Of a DNA stretch of 13,733 nucleotides, positions 1-6,990 are shown in pieces (positions within the stretch are counted from its first letter, which is position 1; every line of letters begins with the position of its first letter). The DNA is from Eubacterium sp. Lineage in GTDB: Bacteria > Bacillota_A > Clostridia > Peptostreptococcales > Anaerovoracaceae. Where the stretch lies: positions 1 through 13,733 of the forward strand of contig JAFOML010000066.1 in assembly GCA_017425345.1 (NCBI GenBank). Direction: 5' to 3'. The position numbers and the translations under genes were made by a program. The notes below the pieces were generated by a model. The model saw only the letters and a list, made by a program, of their open reading frames with translations. It was not told where the DNA came from and made no database searches.

Positions 1-1
1 G

Positions 2-610
2 CCGGAGATGTTCGGCGCCGAACAGCTTATGATGGACCGGTGCGCAGACAAAAATCTCTTCGACAAGACCGTGCAGATGATCACAGACTTCAAATCTTAC
101 TTCCTGCGGCACGGCCAGACGATCTATGAGAATCCGTCTCCCGGAAACAAGGCAGGCGGGATCTCAACACTCGAAGACAAATCACTGGGCTGTACACAGA
201 AAGCAGGTACCGCTCCAGTCATTGAGGTGCTCTCTTACGGAGAACGACTGGCTTCCGACAGCCGTAACGGAGGACTGGTTCTCCTCTCAGCCCCCGGAAA
301 CGATCCGGTTGCCACAACAGCTCTGACCGCAGCGGGCGCCCAGCTGATCCTTTTCACAACGGGACGCGGTACGCCGTTCGGCGCACCCGCCCCAACAGTC
401 AAGATCAGTTCCAACACAGATCTGGCCAAGCGGAAACCGGACTGGATCGACTTCGATGCAGGCGTCCTGCTTTCCGAAGATATCGCTCCGGAGCAGGCTG
501 CCGAAAGTCTGCTCGCTCAGATTCTGGAGATCTGTTCCGGAAAACAGACCTGTTCAGAGAGGAGCGGGAACCGGCAGATCGCCATCTGGAAGGATGGTGT
601 CACCCTTTAA
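2..610 (+). CDS. UxaA-family dehydratase, C-terminal part (5' end outside window)
   Basis: This is the last 202 residues of a UxaA-family sugar-acid dehydratase (altronate or galactarate dehydratase type), which removes water from a hexonate/hexarate to give a 2-keto-3-deoxy acid. The reading frame is open from base 2, so the start lies upstream. Visible family blocks are PEMFGAEQLM at residues 1-10, PSPGNKAGGISTLEDKSLGC at about 45-64, SAPGNDPVATTALTAAGAQ at 96-114, FTTGRGTPFG at 118-127 and the DWIDFDAG block at 147-154. These fit the C-terminal catalytic domain of UxaA/GarD better than the related sulfolactate sulfo-lyase SuyB, judged from memory. Full-length relatives have about 500 residues, so roughly 60% is missing. 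The gene converges on the flavoenzyme gene at 679-2622. The exact substrate cannot be told from this fragment. Confidence 0.88.
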   Translation, partial: PEMFGAEQLMMDRCADKNLFDKTVQMITDFKSYFLRHGQTIYENPSPGNKAGGISTLEDKSLGCTQKAGTAPVIEVLSYGERLASDSRNGGLVLLSAPGNDPVATTALTAAGAQLILFTTGRGTPFGAPAPTVKISSNTDLAKRKPDWIDFDAGVLLSEDIAPEQAAESLLAQILEICSGKQTCSERSGNRQIAIWKDGVTL

Positions 611-622
611 AACATAATAACA

Positions 623-674
623 GACAGTGCCTCCAAAAGCGAAATATCCGCCTTTGAAGACACCGTCTTTTCTT
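623..674. terminator. Bipartite hairpin between convergent genes, probable terminator
   Basis: An outer stem pairs 623-629 with 661-667 (one mismatch). An inner stem pairs 634-641 with 649-656 (one mismatch). A T-rich run follows at 668-674. It lies between the stop of the UxaA-family gene and the stop of the minus-strand flavoenzyme gene. On the minus strand it is followed by a weaker T-rich stretch, so it may work in both directions. The pairing was done by eye. Confidence 0.5.
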
Positions 675-678
675 GCAA

Positions 679-2622
679 TCAGATCTCAAGACAATACGCC
701 GTCTCATATCCTTCCCGCACCGCGGTCGCAATACGTCCTGCCTTACGCGCATCACCACACGTCAGGACCGGCACATCCGGGAATGATTCCTTAAGCGATG
801 CAGCGAACCCCGCATCCGGACGAACACCCAGCGCCAGGATCACGGTATCACAGGGCTTCGAAGCCGTGCTGCCATCCGCCTTCTTCAGGACGATGCTGCC
901 CTCTCTGATCTCAGTAAGCTGATTGCCCGGCAGCAGTTCTGCCTTCGCAAGGCGGCTCAGCTCATCGTTTTTGATCGCCGGGAAGATGCCCGGCGCGATC
1001 GCAGACAGCATCTCGACGACGGCCACCTCTTCATGGCCCTGTGCCAGCAGCATTTCCGCGGTCTCCAGACCGGTCAGGCCGCTGCCGATCACGCAGACGC
1101 GTCCTTTCGCTACTGCGCGACCCAGGATCACATCCTCTGCCAGGCAGACGTTCGGGCCGTCTGCGCCCGGGATTGCGGGTACGATCGGCTTCGCGCCGCA
1201 GCAGACGAGGACCGCTGCCGGATCGAGCGCTGCGATCACATCCGCGTCAGCTTCGGTGTTCAGACGGATCTCTACGCCCGCCTTCTCCGCAAGTGCGCCC
1301 TGCGTCTCAATGAAACGGGTGATCTTATCCTTGAGCGGCGGCTTGTCCGCGATAGCCATGGTTCCGCCGATATGGTCTTCCTTTTCGAGCACAACCGGAT
1401 GGAATCCTCGCTCCGCGAGCAGGATCGCCGCTTCCAGTCCGGCAGGACCTGCGCCGATCACGCAAACCGTGCGGCCGTTTCCGTTCCGGCGGATCTGGTC
1501 GAACTCGATCTCACGCGCCGTTCTCGCATTCAGACTGCACCGGATCGGCAGTCCTCCACCGAGCACGCGTTCGCGGCAGTACAGGCAGCCGATGCATTTG
1601 CGGATCTCGGAATCATGGCCGGCATAGGCTTTGTTCATAAATGCAGGATCTGCGAGCTGCGAACGCCCCAGGCCGACGAAGTCGCAAACGCCTTCGCGAA
1701 GCAGCTCCTCCGCAAACGCCGGATCCTTGATCGTGTTCGTCGCGATGACCGGGATGGAGAGCGCCTCTTTATATGCCTTGGCGACATGCTTCTTCCAGCC
1801 TGGCTGATAGCTGAACGGCTCGCAGTTCGCGTCGCCGTTCCGCGCGCTTCCGTTCGAGATGTTGATGGCATCGATGCTGAATGTCTCAAGGTGCTTCGCG
1901 ATCTCGATGCCCTCTTCCAGGCTCAGAAAGCCTTCCACAGGCGTCATCTCGTCCCCGCACATGCGGACGAGGATCGGGAAGCTTCCGAGTACGGCGCGGA
2001 TCCCGGTGATGATCTCAGTCAGGAAGCGGCAGCGGTTCTCCACGGAGCCGCCGTATTCGTCGGTACGGCGGTTGTAGTATTTACTGAAAAACTGCGCGAT
2101 CAGATAGCCGTGCGCTCCGTGAAGCTCTACCCCATCGTAGCCCGCCTTCTTGCAGCGGACCGCAGCATCGATGAACTTCTGTTGGACGCGTTTGATATCT
2201 TCCAGTGTCATTGCGGCGGGAACCGGACGTCCGTCCGCGATGGGAACGGCGCTCGGAGCAAGATTCTGCCTACCGGTAAAGTTCGGATTCGAAGTGGCGC
2301 CGCCGTGATGGATCTGCGCGATGATCTTGCAGTCGTACATATGCACGGCATCCGTCAGCTCCTCGAGGGGCGAGATGTGATAGTCGCGGGCTGCGCGCAG
2401 ATTGTGGATGGAGGGAATGCTGTCGATGTCATCCACACCGGTGTATTCGTGGATGATCATAGCCAGGCCGCCTTTCGCGCGTTCCTGATAGTAACGGATC
2501 TGGCGCGGTGTAACGATGCCGTCCTTATCCGCCATATCGGTCGCCATCGGCATCATGATGCCGCGGTTCTTCAGAGTAAGCGGTCCGATCTTTCCTTCAC
2601 TAAACAGCTTTTCGTATTTCAT
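679..2622 (-). CDS. NADH:flavin oxidoreductase, Old Yellow Enzyme / 2,4-dienoyl-CoA reductase type
   Basis: This 647-residue protein has the three-part plan of FadH/BaiH-type enzymes: an FMN-binding TIM barrel (about 1-335), an Fe-S segment, then an FAD/NAD(P)H pyridine-nucleotide oxidoreductase part. The barrel carries HGAHGYLIAQFFS (168-180) and YNRRTDEYGGSVENR (183-197). Cysteines 343, 346, 349 and 362 are the likely cluster ligands. Dinucleotide folds appear at VIGAGPAGLEAA (388-399) and VIGSGLTGLETA (511-522). Such enzymes pass electrons from NAD(P)H to an activated C=C bond of an enoate, dienoyl-CoA or bile-acid-like substrate in the cytoplasm. The start is supported by a strong GGAGGTGA site at 2627-2634. 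It begins 18 bp after the stop of the aminotransferase gene, so the two are probably co-transcribed. The substrate is unknown. Confidence 0.9.
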   Translation of the reverse strand: MKYEKLFSEGKIGPLTLKNRGIMMPMATDMADKDGIVTPRQIRYYQERAKGGLAMIIHEYTGVDDIDSIPSIHNLRAARDYHISPLEELTDAVHMYDCKIIAQIHHGGATSNPNFTGRQNLAPSAVPIADGRPVPAAMTLEDIKRVQQKFIDAAVRCKKAGYDGVELHGAHGYLIAQFFSKYYNRRTDEYGGSVENRCRFLTEIITGIRAVLGSFPILVRMCGDEMTPVEGFLSLEEGIEIAKHLETFSIDAINISNGSARNGDANCEPFSYQPGWKKHVAKAYKEALSIPVIATNTIKDPAFAEELLREGVCDFVGLGRSQLADPAFMNKAYAGHDSEIRKCIGCLYCRERVLGGGLPIRCSLNARTAREIEFDQIRRNGNGRTVCVIGAGPAGLEAAILLAERGFHPVVLEKEDHIGGTMAIADKPPLKDKITRFIETQGALAEKAGVEIRLNTEADADVIAALDPAAVLVCCGAKPIVPAIPGADGPNVCLAEDVILGRAVAKGRVCVIGSGLTGLETAEMLLAQGHEEVAVVEMLSAIAPGIFPAIKNDELSRLAKAELLPGNQLTEIREGSIVLKKADGSTASKPCDTVILALGVRPDAGFAASLKESFPDVPVLTCGDARKAGRIATAVREGYETAYCLEI

Positions 2623-2640
2623 CTCTTCACCTCCGGTTCT

Positions 2641-3825
2641 TCAGCAGTTTCCGCGCAGAATCTGCTTGTCAATGGATTTCAGCACTTCCGGATCGATCGT
2701 ATGCAGCGCGTCGATCAGCCGGTCGATATCTTCCTTCGTATTAAAGACGCCTACGCTGACGCGTACGGTGCCGTCATAGACGTGGTCATCCAGGTACGGA
2801 TGGATCAGCCCTGCGCAGTGATGCCCTGCGCGCACCGCGATATCCGCGGTCTTGTCCAGGATCGCCGCGACCTCGTTGGCGCGGAACCCCTCGATGTTAA
2901 AGCTGACGACACCGGCCTGCGGCGCGCCCTCCGGCGCCTTGTAGATCCGGATGCCCTTCACTTCCGGAAGCCTAGCAAGCAGGTACTCTGTGAGTTCAGC
3001 TTCAACCCTCCATGGATCCACCGTGGTAAGCCATCCAAGCGCGGCCTCAAGACCTGCAATCGCAGGCGAATTCATGCTGCCGGTCTCCATCTTCTCCGGC
3101 ATGTACCGCGGCATGAACGGATCCTCCGACTTGATCCCGTTTCCGCCGGTCAGCACCTCGTTCAGGTCTGCGCCGTTCCGGATATAGAAACCGGCGATGC
3201 CGAAGGTGGCATAGAGCGTCTTATGTCCGGCGAATGTGACGACATCCGCGCCAAGCGCCGCAAACCGCATTTTCACAAGGCCGAGTGCCTGCGCGGCATC
3301 GAGCACGGTGAATGCACCGAAGAGCCTAGCGATCCGGAAGATCTCCGCAGCCGGCAGCACATAGCCTGTCACGTTGCTGACGGCGGTCACGCAGACCAGG
3401 GCAGGCGGCTCGCTCCGGAACATCTCTTCCATCTTCGGAAGATCGATCGCGCCGGTCTCATTGAGCGGGAGCGTCCGGATCCGAATCTGCCTGCGTTTTT
3501 CCAAAAGCGCGAGCGGGCGGATCACCGCATTGTGTTCATACGGTGTGATATAGGCAGTCATGCCGGCCTCCCACGGGAAACCGAGCAAAATCTGATTCAG
3601 CGCGATCGTCACACTGGGTGTCAGAACGACCTCCGCCTGTCCACGGGCATCGATCAGGCTGATCAGCTTCTTTTTCACATTTCGGACCATATCAGTCGCT
3701 TCCCGGGCTGCCGCATAGGCTCCGCGTCCCGGATTCACCGCTTTGGTCCGGTTATACCGATCTACGGTATCATAGACGACGTCCGGCTTCGGATAGGTCG
3801 TCGCCGCATTATCAAGATAAATCAT
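2641..3825 (-). CDS. Class V aminotransferase, cysteine desulfurase family
   Basis: This is a 394-residue PLP enzyme of the SufS/CsdA-like cysteine desulfurase group, which take sulfur from cysteine as an enzyme-bound persulfide. It opens with MIYLDNAATTYPKP. The PLP lysine is K202 in FAGHKTLYATFG, and AGHHCAGLIHPYL (333-345) places C337 in the mobile loop where the family's sulfur-accepting cysteine sits. The METGSMNSPA block (246-255) matches the EaGT region. I chose the ATG at 3823-3825 because AGGAAG lies just upstream and the conserved N-terminus begins there. An in-frame ATG at 3882 would add 19 residues overlapping the prs stop and the hairpin. The protein ends in a C-terminal Cys (RGNC). 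No Fe-S scaffold gene is adjacent, so its sulfur acceptor is unknown. Confidence 0.88.
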   Translation of the reverse strand: MIYLDNAATTYPKPDVVYDTVDRYNRTKAVNPGRGAYAAAREATDMVRNVKKKLISLIDARGQAEVVLTPSVTIALNQILLGFPWEAGMTAYITPYEHNAVIRPLALLEKRRQIRIRTLPLNETGAIDLPKMEEMFRSEPPALVCVTAVSNVTGYVLPAAEIFRIARLFGAFTVLDAAQALGLVKMRFAALGADVVTFAGHKTLYATFGIAGFYIRNGADLNEVLTGGNGIKSEDPFMPRYMPEKMETGSMNSPAIAGLEAALGWLTTVDPWRVEAELTEYLLARLPEVKGIRIYKAPEGAPQAGVVSFNIEGFRANEVAAILDKTADIAVRAGHHCAGLIHPYLDDHVYDGTVRVSVGVFNTKEDIDRLIDALHTIDPEVLKSIDKQILRGNC

Positions 3826-3841
3826 CTCTGCTTCCTGCCAT

Positions 3842-3870
3842 TTGAAAGAGGGCTGCCGATCCGGCAGCCC
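3842..3870 (-). terminator. GC-rich hairpin after prs
   Basis: A perfect 9-bp stem, GGGCTGCCG with CGGCAGCCC around a 3-nt loop, lies at 3850-3870. On the minus strand it is followed by a weak T-rich run (TCTTTC). It sits between the prs stop and the next gene's start, only about 50 bp apart. It may end or reduce prs transcription while letting some readthrough into the downstream pair, since no separate promoter is evident for them. Confidence 0.6.
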
Positions 3871-3878
3871 CTTATGTG

Positions 3879-5087
3879 TCAATCTATTGCGCTTTCATAT
3901 TCATTCGGGATCGTATGGAACTCTCTATACTCTGCCAGACGCTTCTGGATTCTCTTGCTCGGATCCAGAATCTCGCTGATGGACAGATCATGATTCAGGG
4001 AATCGATCAGCAGTGCGATATATTTGATCACGCTGCAGCTCACATACCACTCGCGGTCCGCGACATCCGGCCGGAGATAGGTGCAGTTCGTCGTGATGAC
4101 CTTCTCGATGATGCCTTCCTCATAGGCCGCGTCAAACGGCGCGGGTCCCTTGGTGAAGATGCCGAAGGTCGCAATGCAGAACACTCTGCTCGCGCCTCTC
4201 TCCTTCAGACCTCTTGCTACATCGATCATACTCTCTCCGGAGGAGATCATATCGTCGATGATCAGCACGTCCTTACCCATGACCGTGTCGCCGAGGAACT
4301 CATGCGCTACGATCGGGTTGCGTCCGTCTACGACCACAGAGTAGTCTCTGCGTTTGTAGAACATACCGACATCTACTCCCAGCACGCTGGAAAAGTAGAT
4401 GGCTCTCTGCATCGCGCCCTCGTCCGGGCTGATAATCATCAGATGATCGCTGTCGATGACCAGATCATCCGTCGAGCGCAGCAGCGCCTTGACGAACTGG
4501 TAGGTCGGCATGATGTTATCAAATCCTTCGATTGGAATCGCGTTCTGGACTCTCGGATCGTGCGCATCGAACGTGATAATGTTATCAACACCCATGTTCA
4601 CGAGCTCGCGGAGCGCGTACGCGCAGTCCAGCGATTCTCTGGCGGTTCTCTTGTGCTGCCGGCTCTCATAGAGGAACGGCATGACAACGGTGATCTTGTT
4701 CGCCTTACCGGCTGCCGCTGCGATCAGTCTCTTGATATCTGAGAAGATATCGTCCGGCGACATATGGTTCTTGTATCCGGAGATCGTGTACTCCAGACTG
4801 TAGTTCAGAACATCGGCAAGGATGTACAGGTCGATTCCGCGAACGGAATCCCTGATCAGGGCTTTTGCTTCACCGGTTCCAAATCTGGAACACTTGGCAT
4901 CAAGCAGATACGATTCGCGCGGAATATCGATTACGGCAGAACCCGGGTCCGCATTCTCCCAGCGTTCTTTTCTCCAACGGACGATATACTTATCGATTCC
5001 CTCGCCCAGCTCCTTACAGCTCGGATGAACGAGAATCCCCAGCTTGTGGGCCGGTATCACTGAAAACTTGATGTCATCATACTTCAT
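3879..5087 (-). CDS. prs: Ribose-phosphate pyrophosphokinase (PRPP synthetase)
   Basis: This enzyme makes PRPP from ribose 5-phosphate and ATP for nucleotide, His and Trp synthesis. The PRPP-binding loop is visible as VLIIDDMISSGES (274-286), a divergent form of the usual VDDMIDTAGT. MPFLYESRQHKR (136-147) corresponds to the ATP-site MPYxxxARQDRK segment, TFDAHDPRVQ (172-181) to the DLHxxQIQ block, and SPDEGAMQRA (220-229) to SPDxGGxxRA. At 402 residues it is clearly longer than the classical form of about 315 residues. The extra length is in the N-terminal half and a C-terminal tail. I associate this long form with Clostridia (from memory). The start at 5087 has a GGAGG site 9 nt upstream and a structured leader with its own promoter at 5159-5188. 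Confidence 0.9.
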   Translation of the reverse strand: MKYDDIKFSVIPAHKLGILVHPSCKELGEGIDKYIVRWRKERWENADPGSAVIDIPRESYLLDAKCSRFGTGEAKALIRDSVRGIDLYILADVLNYSLEYTISGYKNHMSPDDIFSDIKRLIAAAAGKANKITVVMPFLYESRQHKRTARESLDCAYALRELVNMGVDNIITFDAHDPRVQNAIPIEGFDNIMPTYQFVKALLRSTDDLVIDSDHLMIISPDEGAMQRAIYFSSVLGVDVGMFYKRRDYSVVVDGRNPIVAHEFLGDTVMGKDVLIIDDMISSGESMIDVARGLKERGASRVFCIATFGIFTKGPAPFDAAYEEGIIEKVITTNCTYLRPDVADREWYVSCSVIKYIALLIDSLNHDLSISEILDPSKRIQKRLAEYREFHTIPNEYESAID

Positions 5088-5124
5088 TGGCAGCTCCCTC
5101 CGTCAATTAGCGTCATTCTTACAA

Positions 5125-5151
5125 CAGGAAACAGGCACGTCCTGTGACCTG
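5125..5151 (-). promoter_or_regulatory. Hairpin in the prs leader
   Basis: In the prs leader, ACAGG (5131-5135) pairs with CCTGT (5141-5145) around a 5-nt loop. A second layer of CAGG (5125-5128) with CCTG (5148-5151) is separated by a 2x2 internal mismatch. No T-run follows, so it is not a simple terminator. It could stabilise the mRNA or take part in regulation. I recognise no known riboswitch. Confidence 0.4.
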
Positions 5152-5158
5152 CTACTTT

Positions 5159-5188
5159 ATTATTATCATTCTATTCCCTATGAGTCAA
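5159..5188 (-). promoter_or_regulatory. Promoter for prs
   Basis: On the minus strand, TTGACT (5183-5188) is followed after 18 bp by AATAAT (5159-5164). An overlapping GATAAT (5162-5167) at 15 bp is an alternative -10. Transcription would start about 70 nt before the prs ATG, giving a leader that holds the hairpin at 5125-5151. Confidence 0.6.
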
Positions 5189-5231
5189 GGAGAAAAAGGC
5201 CATGAACCGAAAATACACCATCTGTACAATC

Positions 5232-5753
5232 CTAGAACTGATCCCAGTGCACCTGCGGTTTGAAGTCCGAGAACTCGTGTCCCTCCGGGAGTTCATCCAC
5301 CATTCCGAGAGAAAGGATCGCCTCTACAGAATACTTGTCCGGGATCCCGAGCAGTTTTTTGACATTGGTATCTGCCAGAACACCATCATTATCCTTCCGC
5401 ATGCGCATCTGGATCCAGCAGCTGCCGAGCCCCTGCTCTACTGCCGCAAGATGCATGATCGTCATTGCGATAGAGCAGTCTTCTGTCCAGGTGTCTGCTT
5501 TTTCTGCATCGCCAACAACGACGATCGCGCAGTTTGCTCCGGTGAGCATGCCGGCTCCGGCAGAACGGACCTTCGAAAGCTTCGCAAGCATCTCCGGATC
5601 CTTTACCACGATCAGCTCCACGGGGCGCTGATTCTTTCCGCTCGGCGCCAGATTCGCCGCTGCAAGGACCGCAGAAAGCTTCTCCTGCGGGATCTCCTGT
5701 CCGTTATACTTTCTGACGCTCTTGCGTTTTTTTACCACATCGATGAATTCCAT
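5232..5753 (-). CDS. Nitroreductase-family protein
   Basis: This is a 173-residue FMN-dependent nitroreductase-fold protein, a family that uses NAD(P)H to reduce nitro, quinone or enone groups or flavins. The FMN-phosphate motif RKSVRKY (10-16) and APSGKNQRP (36-44) are present, with the GLGSCWIQ segment at 108-115 and an LGIP element at 135-138. It is short for the family (usually 170-220) but seems complete. Its start lies 2 nt after the stop of the acyl-CoA dehydrogenase gene, and its ribosome binding site (AAAGGAAG) is inside that gene's end, so the two are translationally coupled. I see no convincing terminator after its stop before the prs promoter. The substrate is unknown. It might serve as an electron carrier partner for its neighbour, but that is only inferred from position. 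Confidence 0.87.
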   Translation of the reverse strand: MEFIDVVKKRKSVRKYNGQEIPQEKLSAVLAAANLAPSGKNQRPVELIVVKDPEMLAKLSKVRSAGAGMLTGANCAIVVVGDAEKADTWTEDCSIAMTIMHLAAVEQGLGSCWIQMRMRKDNDGVLADTNVKKLLGIPDKYSVEAILSLGMVDELPEGHEFSDFKPQVHWDQF

Positions 5754-5755
5754 TG

Positions 5756-6883
5756 TTATCTTCCTTTCACTACTTCTTTTCCGATTATCATGCGCTGGAT
5801 CTCATTGGTTCCCTCAAAGATCTGGAACACCTTGGCATCCCGGAGCAGTTTCTCGACCGGGTAATCCGCGCAGTATCCGTTCCCGCCGAAGATCTGAACC
5901 GCTTCTGACGCGCAGAACACGGCTGCGTCCGATCCGGCGCACTTGGCGATGGATGCCGCTTTCCGGACATTCTCCCCATCCGCTTCTGCATCCAGAGCCG
6001 CTGCGCAGCACTGTCTGGCCGACCAGGTCCGTATCTCCATCTCCGCGAGTTTGGCGCAGATCACGGGATTCTCCGCGATCGGACGTCCGAACTGTTCCCG
6101 TTCCTTTGCATAATCGGCAGCCTCGTCGAGCGCGCGCTGCGCGATGCCGACGGCGCAGACGCCGCACCAGATCCTGCCTTGCGTGAGGGCTTTTTCCGCG
6201 ATCACCAAACCGTCTCCCTCCATTCCCAGAAGCTGCGCTTCTGTCAGACGAACGTCTTCGAACACCACTTCCGAGGTGCGGGAATTCCGGATGCCCAGCT
6301 TGGATTCTTCCGGGCCGATCGAAACGCCCGGAGTCTCCCGGTCTACGAGGAATGCGCTCATGGAGTCACCGGTTACGGCAAAAACAACATAAAACGATGC
6401 GATCGGGCCGTTTGTCACGAATACCTTCGCTCCGTTCAGCAGGAAACTACCGTCTTCCTGACGCGCTGCCCGGGTCCTGCAGCGGCTCAGATCTGAGCCC
6501 GCATCGCTCTCCGTCAGACAGAACGCGCCAAAATCTCCATCCGCCATCGCCTGCAGATACTGCTGCTTCTGCTCTTCTGTTCCGGAAGCTTCCAGCGCAG
6601 CCTGCGCGAGACTGTTTCCGAGATAGGAAACGGCAAGACCGGCATCGGTCCACGCGAGCGTCTCCAGGCAGGCAGCGCGTTCCGCGCGGGTAAGTCCAAG
6701 ACCACCATACTCCTCGTCCAGCGCAAGCGCGCCAAGGCCGATCGCGGAGGCCTTCTCATAGGCTTCCGCAGGCCAGATACCGCTGCGGTCGCCCTCCTTC
6801 AGCGCTTCTGCGAGCTCTCTCCTGCAGTGCGCTCCGATGTCGCCGCACACCTCTTCTCCATATTCTGAAATCCGATACGCCAT
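5756..6883 (-). CDS. Acyl-CoA dehydrogenase
   Basis: This 375-residue FAD enzyme forms the alpha,beta double bond in an acyl-CoA thioester. FCLTESDAGSD (121-131) and KVFVTNG (153-159) are the FAD/substrate signatures. YAKEREQFGRPI (258-269) and IFGGNGYCADYPVEKLLRDAK (331-351) are the C-terminal family blocks. E357 in QIFEGTNEIQR lies at the position of the catalytic base (Glu376 of MCAD). The length is normal for the family. The start has AGGAGG at 6890-6895 and a consensus promoter directly upstream, giving a very short leader. No electron-transfer flavoprotein genes lie nearby, so its electron acceptor must be encoded elsewhere or be the coupled nitroreductase-like protein. The chain-length preference cannot be read from sequence. 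Confidence 0.93.
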   Translation of the reverse strand: MAYRISEYGEEVCGDIGAHCRRELAEALKEGDRSGIWPAEAYEKASAIGLGALALDEEYGGLGLTRAERAACLETLAWTDAGLAVSYLGNSLAQAALEASGTEEQKQQYLQAMADGDFGAFCLTESDAGSDLSRCRTRAARQEDGSFLLNGAKVFVTNGPIASFYVVFAVTGDSMSAFLVDRETPGVSIGPEESKLGIRNSRTSEVVFEDVRLTEAQLLGMEGDGLVIAEKALTQGRIWCGVCAVGIAQRALDEAADYAKEREQFGRPIAENPVICAKLAEMEIRTWSARQCCAAALDAEADGENVRKAASIAKCAGSDAAVFCASEAVQIFGGNGYCADYPVEKLLRDAKVFQIFEGTNEIQRMIIGKEVVKGR

Positions 6884-6903
6884 AGCTATCCTCCTGTCTC
6901 TCT

Positions 6904-6932
6904 ATTATATGAGAAGACGCGTTAGATGGCAA
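6904..6932 (-). promoter_or_regulatory. Near-consensus promoter for the acyl-CoA dehydrogenase operon
   Basis: On the minus strand, TTGCCA (6927-6932) and a perfect TATAAT (6904-6909) are 17 bp apart. The expected start site is near 6897, which leaves only about 14 nt of leader with the AGGAGG site. The -35 box directly abuts the hairpin at 6933-6961. Confidence 0.8.
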
Positions 6933-6961
6933 GACGCGCTCTCCATAGTGGAGACCGCGTC
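6933..6961 (-). terminator. Hairpin after the FGGY kinase gene
   Basis: GACGCG-G-TCTCC pairs with GGAGA-G-CGCGTC around ACTAT, with one G-G mismatch. It begins 30 bp after the kinase stop on the minus strand. There is no T-tract (TTGCC follows), so termination would be weak or factor-assisted. Confidence 0.45.
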
Positions 6962-6990
6962 CCGCCTGCTTATTGGTTTGTCGATGTCTG

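Noticed and set aside
2..610. Sulfolactate sulfo-lyase (SuyB) for the first gene
   Set aside because: The motifs PSPGNKAGGISTLEDKSLGC and FTTGRGTPFG fit altronate/galactarate dehydratases better than the SuyB pattern I remember, although only the C-terminal part can be seen.
1033..3993. A 986-codon open frame on the plus strand, antisense to the flavoenzyme and aminotransferase genes
   Set aside because: Its translation has no family motifs and is rich in Arg, Asp, His and Ala, as expected of a shadow frame opposite GC-rich genes. Both minus-strand genes carry clear motifs and ribosome binding sites.
3876..4742. A 288-codon plus-strand open frame opposite prs
   Set aside because: It is a shadow frame: the prs frame holds the PRPP and ATP motifs and has its own promoter and ribosome binding site.
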